Shown piece by piece: positions 1 to 4,129 of a DNA stretch of 5,662 bases. The DNA comes from Candidatus Dojkabacteria bacterium UBA5232. Lineage in GTDB: Bacteria; Patescibacteriota; Dojkabacteria; SC72. Below the pieces are notes generated by a model. That model was not told where the DNA came from and did no database searches. It saw nothing but the letters and a program-made list of their open reading frames with translations. The translations under genes were made by a program, and so were the position numbers. Position 1 is the first letter of the stretch; each line of letters starts with the position of its first letter. The stretch covers positions 843-6,504 of the forward strand of contig DHUO01000002.1 in the NCBI GenBank assembly GCA_002409215.1, written 5' to 3'.

Positions 1-221
1 AGAATCTGTACTCTAAAGTTTAGTGAGTTGAGGAGTCCTGCAAAAGCATATATTTTATTATCCTGTTCATATTCGGCTAACAGGTCAAAGTTAATAGCTG
101 ATGTTTGTATAACCATTGCTACGCTACCATTCTTGTTAATGACTAAATCATCTCTGATATCTTTTATAGCTAAGTGATCTTGTGTTGTTGCAGTTGCTCT
201 TGCACGAGCATTTTTATCCAT
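1..221 (-). CDS. TraC-like / VirB4 N-terminal-like type IV secretion protein (partial, N-terminus only)
   Basis: This is the first 73 codons of a gene that leaves the window at its left edge. The frame is open from an ATG at 221-219. The protein begins MDKNARARATATTQDHLAIK and goes on through IRDDLVINKNGSVAMVIQTS, FDLLAEYEQ and YAFAGLLNSLNFRVQIL. From family knowledge, this 'xxTQDHLxIKDIRDDLVxxxxGSxxxVxQTxxxNFDLL' pattern opens the TraC-like proteins of Patescibacteria. They resemble the N-terminal part of VirB4/TraC and normally follow a prgI gene, with a VirB4 ATPase further on. The ATG lies one base after the TAA of the PrgI-like gene (TAA-T-ATG) and no Shine-Dalgarno sequence precedes it, so translation is probably coupled to the upstream gene. 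No ATPase motif is expected in this part, so I cannot say whether the full gene includes the motor domain. The family call is from recall and was not searched. Confidence 0.8.
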   Translation of the reverse strand, partial: MDKNARARATATTQDHLAIKDIRDDLVINKNGSVAMVIQTSAINFDLLAEYEQDNKIYAFAGLLNSLNFRVQI

Positions 222-222
222 A

Positions 223-1101
223 TTACAGAGTGTTTATTTTAATAGGTAATTTAATATTTATATCCTCAAGAATAATTTCTACTCTTGGAAATTTGTATGT
301 AGGATGTTCGAATTCTAGTAAGTAATGTCCAGGATACCATATCTTATTTGTTAGGAAGTATCCATTTTTTCCTGTTTTATTTGCAAAAAGTAGTTTCCCA
401 CTACTATCTTTTAGATATGATATGACATCTGGTATTGGTTTATATTCATTATCGCATAACCAAATATTAATATTACCAGGAACATTCTCCATACCTTTTG
501 CTGAGAATTGGTAGTTTTGAATGTTGTTGTTTGTAATGATTATGTTTGTAGGTGCTTGAGTTACTGCGACTTTTTCTCCTACAACTTCTGTCTCTGTAGT
601 AACGGGAATATCTTGTGGAATACTCTCTTCTTTTACTGGATCCAAATCACCAAAGATATCTTTGTCAGAATCATCTATTTCTTCTTTGAGAACATCTTGG
701 CTACCACCTATGATTTTTTTCTTCTGTTCCTTAACATCTTTATGTATGATTGTTCCATCTTCTGCAGGCTTTACATTGGGTTTCTCTATATTTTTACCAA
801 TCTTTTTACTTCTCCATACTCGTTGTGTAGGTGAGGTGATTGCTGTAACGTAGTTTTGTATGAATTTGTCTGCAGGTTGCTCATTGATAGGTACTAAAGC
901 TAGTATTATACCTGCAATACTTGATACAACAGCAATTGGAATACCAACAAGTAAATCGATTGTTTTTCCAATCATTAGGTATATCATAATTCCTGCAATG
1001 CCAAGACCTAAGGCTAGATATGCGAATTCCTTAAGCGTGAACTTAGTAAAGAGTTTAAACTCTACATCTAATACATTTTGAGGTATAGCATGTTGTTTCA
1101 T
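223..1101 (-). CDS. PrgI-family inner-membrane protein with a C-terminal beta-sandwich-like domain
   Basis: The 292-residue protein starts MKQHAIPQNVLDVEFKLF, the typical opening of PrgI-family proteins, which are small two-helix membrane proteins found beside VirB4/TraC-like genes in type IV secretion-like systems. Two hydrophobic segments are visible at about residues 26-45 and 50-70. A conserved-looking VWRSKK follows at about 95-100. Residues 100-200 form a charged, low-complexity linker, first Lys-rich, then Asp/Glu-rich, then Thr/Val/Asn-rich. Residues 203-292 look like a carboxypeptidase-regulatory or transthyretin-like beta-sandwich: NVPGNINIWLCDNEYKPIPD, then DSSGKLLFANKTGKNGYFLT, then a PGHYLLEF strand. 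Plain PrgI proteins are little over 100 residues, so this is an extended form; I recall similar extensions in Patescibacteria. The tail would be displayed on one side of the membrane, and the sequence alone does not say which side. The start fits the family and a TATAAT 11 bases upstream. The TraC-like gene follows after one base, so the two are probably co-transcribed. Confidence 0.85.
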   Translation of the reverse strand: MKQHAIPQNVLDVEFKLFTKFTLKEFAYLALGLGIAGIMIYLMIGKTIDLLVGIPIAVVSSIAGIILALVPINEQPADKFIQNYVTAITSPTQRVWRSKKIGKNIEKPNVKPAEDGTIIHKDVKEQKKKIIGGSQDVLKEEIDDSDKDIFGDLDPVKEESIPQDIPVTTETEVVGEKVAVTQAPTNIIITNNNIQNYQFSAKGMENVPGNINIWLCDNEYKPIPDVISYLKDSSGKLLFANKTGKNGYFLTNKIWYPGHYLLEFEHPTYKFPRVEIILEDINIKLPIKINTL

Positions 1102-1112
1102 TGGCAGTTTCT

Positions 1113-1118
1113 ATTATA
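1113..1118 (-). promoter_or_regulatory. -10 box (TATAAT) for the PrgI-like/TraC-like operon
   Basis: Read on the minus strand, a perfect TATAAT ends 11 bases before the ATG at 1101 (…GGGTATAATAGAAACTGCCA-ATG). With the usual distance to +1, transcription would begin near 1106, leaving a leader of about 5 bases. No Shine-Dalgarno sequence lies between. At the standard 17-base spacing the -35 position (1141-1136) reads TAATAT, which is a poor match, so recognition may depend on the -10 box or on an activator. Confidence 0.6.
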
Positions 1119-1124
1119 CCCTAC

Positions 1125-1154
1125 ATATTAGCAGAATATTAGAGAAAATATTAG
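1125..1154. repeat. Three direct ATATTAG repeats in the divergent promoter region (candidate operator)
   Basis: ATATTAG occurs at 1125-1131, 1136-1142 and 1148-1154, so the start-to-start distances are 11 and 12 bases, close to one turn of B-DNA. The array lies between the two opposed -10 boxes (1113-1118 and 1178-1183). It covers the expected -35 position of the PrgI-like gene and abuts that of the nucleotidyltransferase gene. Phased direct repeats at such a place are typical of a protein-binding array, but the 7-mer also occurs singly inside genes (near 1253, 4562 and 5064), and the background is AT-rich. Regulator identity is unknown. Confidence 0.4.
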
Positions 1155-1177
1155 TGGTATCAGAAGATATAAAAGAA

Positions 1178-1183
1178 TATAAT
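1178..1183 (+). promoter_or_regulatory. -10 box (TATAAT) for the nucleotidyltransferase gene; predicted leaderless start
   Basis: A perfect TATAAT is followed by TGAAAT and then the GTG start at 1190. Placing +1 seven bases after the last base of the -10 box puts it exactly on the G of GTG, so the transcript would have no leader. The -35 position at 17-base spacing (1155-1160, TGGTAT) is weak. A second candidate -10, TATAAA at 1168-1173, would still leave only about 10 bases of leader. There is no Shine-Dalgarno sequence. Confidence 0.55.
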
Positions 1184-1189
1184 TGAAAT

Positions 1190-1969
1190 GTGAACAACTA
1201 TACCAAACTATCACAATTTCGTTCCTTAATGAATCAGGAAGTATACCAAGAGGATATTAGAAGAATATGGGGAGAGTCATATCTAAATAAAATTAAGGAA
1301 AGAAAAAAAGAAAGTATACCTAATACCAATCCCAATCCTTTTTTAGGAAAGAAGATAGAAATGGCTAAGGAGAGTATACCCATATTACTAGCTCTCAATC
1401 TTGTTAAATTCATAGGAATTTCAGGTTCTGTTGCTAGTGGTTTTGCTAAAGAAGAAGATGATATCGATATATTCATTGTTGTCAGAAATCACTCTATGTG
1501 GATATATAGAGCTTTAGTACAGCTAAAAAACATATTTCAAAAAAAGATTAGAACTCAAAGAGATGGAAGGAATGTAAAGGATAAGTTATGTCTTAATCTA
1601 ATTGTAGAGGAGAGAGGTCTTTCATTTAATCAGGATATTTTCAATTTTAACGAATTAATGTATTTAATACCGATATATAATGAAAAATATATAAAATATA
1701 TATACTCTAAGAATACTTGGCTACAAGATGAGTATGGTGTTAAAAAAGAACTTTTGATTACAAAAATTAAACCTCAAAAGAGGGTTAATTTCTTTGTTAG
1801 AATAATGAACACATTCTTTTACTATCTTCAATTAATATATATGAAATTAGCTAAGCATAGACCTGATTTAGAAAGGATTAAAAAGAATTCAAAAAAGGGC
1901 AGGATTGAGTTTTTCCCTAAGAGGTTTAGAGAGGTAAAAATTAAGAATTACGGGGAAAAGTTTGGTTGA
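1190..1969 (+). CDS. Nucleotidyltransferase-like protein (Pol beta superfamily)
   Basis: The 259-residue protein carries the nucleotidyltransferase signature at residues 76-95, GISGSVASGFAKEEDDIDIF: Gly79-Ser80, then an Asp91-x-Asp93 pair that would bind the catalytic metal. A following block, DKLCLNLIVEE (131-141), ends in acidic residues that could supply the third carboxylate; that part is inferred. About 65 N-terminal residues precede the catalytic core, and the C-terminal third is strongly basic with a helix rich in Phe, Tyr and Leu (200-220). I recall proteins of this layout (GS…DDID, then W-x-x-R, then KDK-x-CLN) annotated only as nucleotidyltransferase-domain proteins in Patescibacteria. 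The substrate is unknown. The GTG start is preferred because TATAAT lies 6 bases upstream; the next in-frame ATG is at 1229. No HEPN-type partner is adjacent, so an MNT/HEPN toxin-antitoxin role is not supported. It ends in TGA just before the next gene. Confidence 0.7.
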   Translation: MNNYTKLSQFRSLMNQEVYQEDIRRIWGESYLNKIKERKKESIPNTNPNPFLGKKIEMAKESIPILLALNLVKFIGISGSVASGFAKEEDDIDIFIVVRNHSMWIYRALVQLKNIFQKKIRTQRDGRNVKDKLCLNLIVEERGLSFNQDIFNFNELMYLIPIYNEKYIKYIYSKNTWLQDEYGVKKELLITKIKPQKRVNFFVRIMNTFFYYLQLIYMKLAKHRPDLERIKKNSKKGRIEFFPKRFREVKIKNYGEKFG

Positions 1970-1994
1970 CCATCTTGTTTCTTCTGTGTACAAT
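1966..1994 (+). promoter_or_regulatory. Sigma70-type promoter TTGACC-N17-TACAAT for the repeat-protein gene
   Basis: The -35 box TTGACC (1966-1971) and the -10 box TACAAT (1989-1994) are separated by exactly 17 bases, each with one mismatch to consensus. Transcription would start near 2001, giving a leader of about 21 bases before the ATG at 2022, unlike the other promoters here. The leader contains only a weak GTGAG at 2010-2014 as a possible ribosome-binding site. The -35 box contains the TGA stop codon (1967-1969) of the upstream gene. Confidence 0.65.
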
Positions 1995-2021
1995 CGTAGT
2001 ATTAAGTTTGTGAGTTTTTCT

Positions 2022-3026
2022 ATGAATACAGAAAATACCATTTTGACAGGAAGTATAGATGACTTTATCCCAGTAGAGACTTTAGAGGAGGGAGTAAATC
2101 AAGTAGAAGAAGTTGAACATATAGATGGTGGTGAGAAACCATATTCTTTTTTCCACAAGCCAGGTGAAGAACAAGCAGTCCCAACACATGTTAGCGAAGG
2201 TATGCAACAGATGCAAAGTGATGCTCAGCAATTAGAACAAGAACAGCAGCCTGTTGAACATATAGATGGTGGTGAGAAACCATATTCTTTTTTCCACAAG
2301 CCAGGTGAAGAACAAGCAGTCCCGACACATACTAGCGAAGGTATGCAACAAATCCAAGAAGATGCCGAGCAAATATTGCAAGACAATGAAAGAAAACAGA
2401 AAAATGCAGCAATGATAGAGATACTTCGCAAAGAGCCTAAATTTGAAGGAGCTTTTAAGGATCTAAACTTCTCTGATGGTTCTACAGCCATTGTATTTGA
2501 AAGAGGGATGTTTGAATTGGGTAAAAAACAGCTTGATTCAAACTTAGGAATAAGTGAAAAGTATTCAACACCTAAAAATATAAATGATGTTATTTCAGAA
2601 AAACATTCTGTAATAATGCTCACAAACGAAGGGATGATATTTTTGGTTACAGGAGGTGTATACAACAGAAATGCTCAAGAGTATGAAGCCATATATAGAA
2701 TGGTTATGTCTAAAAAAGAGAGTAGTGGTAAAACAGAAGAATTCCAAACCACCTTTAGCAATAAAGAACTTTTTCCAAATCAAGGATTTTCAGATGAGGG
2801 TGCTGAGCTAGATGCAGAAGGTAATGTCGTTTCTAGAGCTGTAGATTCCAACTTCTATTGGGCTATGTATATGAAAGACAATTTAAATGATAAGAAGTAT
2901 GGGTTTGATACCAAGGCTTTGTTAAAAGAATTTGCTGAGGCCTCAGTTCTAACAAAAGAAGAGGAAGAGAAAAATAGACAGACATCTCCTGAAGAGCTAA
3001 AAGCTATGATTGCTGAAATTAATTAA
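2022..3026 (+). CDS. Unrecognised soluble protein with two tandem 47-residue repeats
   Basis: I do not recognise this 334-residue protein. There is no signal peptide or membrane segment, so it is probably cytoplasmic. Residues 1-30 are acidic. Residues 31-77 and 78-124 are tandem repeats that each begin VEHIDGGEKPYSFFHKPGEE and end in a Gln/Glu-rich, helix-like stretch. The rest (125-334) looks like a mixed alpha/beta domain: a basic helix (KQKNAAMIEILRKEP), strands around TAIVFERGMFEL (154-166) and HSVIMLTNEGMIFLVTGGVY (195-214), an aromatic segment NFYWAMYM (277-284), and a charged C-terminal helix with TSPEELKAMIAEIN at the end. The frame is open back to a TTG at 1962, but ATG 2022 is chosen because a good promoter ends at 1994 and would place +1 near 2001. 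A GTG at 2010 in the same frame is the alternative start. Its end overlaps the recF end tail to tail by 8 bases. Similar codon use to its neighbours gives no sign of recent transfer. Confidence 0.75.
   Translation: MNTENTILTGSIDDFIPVETLEEGVNQVEEVEHIDGGEKPYSFFHKPGEEQAVPTHVSEGMQQMQSDAQQLEQEQQPVEHIDGGEKPYSFFHKPGEEQAVPTHTSEGMQQIQEDAEQILQDNERKQKNAAMIEILRKEPKFEGAFKDLNFSDGSTAIVFERGMFELGKKQLDSNLGISEKYSTPKNINDVISEKHSVIMLTNEGMIFLVTGGVYNRNAQEYEAIYRMVMSKKESSGKTEEFQTTFSNKELFPNQGFSDEGAELDAEGNVVSRAVDSNFYWAMYMKDNLNDKKYGFDTKALLKEFAEASVLTKEEEEKNRQTSPEELKAMIAEIN
2112..2393 (+). repeat. Two tandem copies of a 141-bp (47-codon) in-frame repeat
   Basis: Copy 1 is 2112-2252 and copy 2 is 2253-2393. The first 71 bases are identical. 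The first 99 bases differ at 4 positions (one amino-acid change in 33, Val to Thr), and the full 141 bases differ at 23. The 5' part is therefore either a recent duplication or kept alike by gene conversion or selection, while the Gln-rich 3' part has diverged freely. The unit length is an exact multiple of three, so copy-number changes would keep the frame. Confidence 0.9.
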
Positions 3027-4062
3027 GATCAACCAACTGAGCTTTCTCTAAAACCTCTTTTGGTAAATTCTTGTAATCAATAATTGTAATGAATGTCTGT
3101 TGTTTGTTTAATATTTCAGGCTTAAATATCTCTGCAGTATTTTTTCTATCTAACTCTGAAGCAATATCATCAAGTAGTAGAACAGGGTAGTATCCAAGCT
3201 CTTTTTTCATAATCTTCTGTACTTCAAATATCAACTTTCCAATAGACAATCTCTTCTCTCCTCTAGAACCAAACTTTTTAATATTCTTTCCATTAATTAA
3301 CTCCCAATCATCTCTATGTGGTCCAACATTAGTATGTCCAGTAGCAATATCTCTTTTCTTTGAATTCTCTAAAGCATCTTCAAGAGCAATATCTCCATTG
3401 GACTTAATATATTCAATCTTTAAGTCTTTCGTCTTCATTCTTTCTGCCAATGTTTCTCTCATGTCCTGAATCTTCTGTGCTACCTTTAGAAACTCTTTTG
3501 TCCAGAAGTTTAACTGTGGATCATTTCTAGCAATGATACCTTTTTCGTAGAATTGTTTAGATAGTTTTTTTAGATATGCATTCCTTTGTCTTAATATCTT
3601 TCTAAACTGTTTTAATGTCTCTACATATTCATAATCTAAAGTTGATATTATCTCATCTAAAAACTCTCTTCTTCTGCTAGGAGAAATCATTAATATCTCA
3701 ATCTTTTCAGGATTGAATATTGTAGAGGCTGTCTCTTCAAAAAACTTTTTGACAGATACATTCTTTTCATTAATCTTTAATATTCTTCTACTTGTACTCT
3801 TGTAATATGAATATGTTTTTTCTTCATCATCTTCCACAGTTATCTCTACTCTGCAATATGTATCATCACATTCTTGTTCTGTGTGTATGTATTCATCAGA
3901 GCTTGCCCAAGGTGATTTTCCATTGGTGAGTATGTATATTGCTTCTAGTAGTGTGCTTTTACCAACAGCATTATCACCATGAAATACTACTATGTCTTTT
4001 TCAATATCTATTTCAAAGTTTTTGAATTTTCTGAAATTTGTTAGTTTGATTTTTTTAATCAT
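3019..4062 (-). CDS. recF: DNA replication/repair protein RecF
   Basis: The 347-residue protein is an SMC/ABC-type ATPase. RecF binds gapped DNA and, with RecO and RecR, loads RecA onto SSB-covered single strands. Visible motifs, in order: the N-terminal KIKLTNFRKFKNFEI; Walker A GDNAVGKST (29-37); the RecF block FNPEKIEILMISPSRRREFLD (116-136, family form PEDL…RR-FLD); RQRNAYLKK (158-166); VGPHRDDWEL (246-255); the ABC signature SRGEKR (266-271); Walker B VLLLDD (294-299) followed by the D-loop SELD (302-305); and a Gln-x-FIT motif (QQTFIT, 321-326) near the end. The length is slightly below the usual 360 or so, and all catalytic motifs are intact. In most bacteria recF sits between dnaN and gyrB near the origin; here it follows lepA and faces an unknown gene, so it is orphaned. 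ATG 4062 matches the family N-terminus and lies 8 bases after a TATAAT, so recF has its own promoter rather than depending on lepA. Confidence 0.94.
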   Translation of the reverse strand: MIKKIKLTNFRKFKNFEIDIEKDIVVFHGDNAVGKSTLLEAIYILTNGKSPWASSDEYIHTEQECDDTYCRVEITVEDDEEKTYSYYKSTSRRILKINEKNVSVKKFFEETASTIFNPEKIEILMISPSRRREFLDEIISTLDYEYVETLKQFRKILRQRNAYLKKLSKQFYEKGIIARNDPQLNFWTKEFLKVAQKIQDMRETLAERMKTKDLKIEYIKSNGDIALEDALENSKKRDIATGHTNVGPHRDDWELINGKNIKKFGSRGEKRLSIGKLIFEVQKIMKKELGYYPVLLLDDIASELDRKNTAEIFKPEILNKQQTFITIIDYKNLPKEVLEKAQLVDLN

Positions 4063-4070
4063 GCATGTTG

Positions 4071-4099
4071 ATTATATATTAAAAAAGGGCTTTTGTAGA
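4071..4099 (-). promoter_or_regulatory. recF promoter TCTACA-N17-TATAAT; predicted near-leaderless start
   Basis: On the minus strand, TCTACA (4099-4094, four of six matching the -35 consensus) is followed after exactly 17 bases by a perfect TATAAT (4076-4071). The recF ATG at 4062 comes 8 bases later (CAACATGC-ATG). The expected +1 is near 4064, which leaves about 2 bases of leader and no room for a Shine-Dalgarno sequence. An out-of-frame ATG at 4066-4064 would stop after three codons. Confidence 0.65.
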
Positions 4100-4129
4100 A
4101 TGGGAAATGAATATAGAATTAACTTCTGA

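Noticed and set aside
508..1081. Plus-strand open frames at 508-834, 662-853 and 860-1081
   Set aside because: They are antisense to the PrgI-like gene, have low-complexity or Cys/Phe-rich translations and no start signals, while the minus frame has clear family features.
1967..1969. UGA read as glycine (Gracilibacteria/Absconditabacteria code)
   Set aside because: The complete genes and 510 residues of LepA contain no in-frame TGA, and glycines are encoded by GGN throughout, so the TGA here is an ordinary stop.
1962..2021. TTG at 1962 as the start of the repeat-protein gene
   Set aside because: The 20 extra residues come from bases that form the promoter and the end of the previous gene, and the predicted +1 is near 2001, downstream of the TTG.
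2225..2783. Minus-strand open frames inside the repeat-protein gene
   Set aside because: Their Cys/Ser-rich translations mirror the opposite strand, including the repeat, and they have no promoter or family resemblance.
1190..3026. Nucleotidyltransferase plus repeat protein as a toxin-antitoxin pair
   Set aside because: The second protein has no HEPN motif or toxin-like features, is large, and has its own promoter; nothing beyond adjacency supports a pair.
4081..4094. AAAAGCCCTTTTTT on the minus strand as a lepA terminator
   Set aside because: The only possible stem is four or five A-T-rich pairs around a 2-4 base loop, too weak for an intrinsic terminator, and it lies inside the recF promoter spacer.
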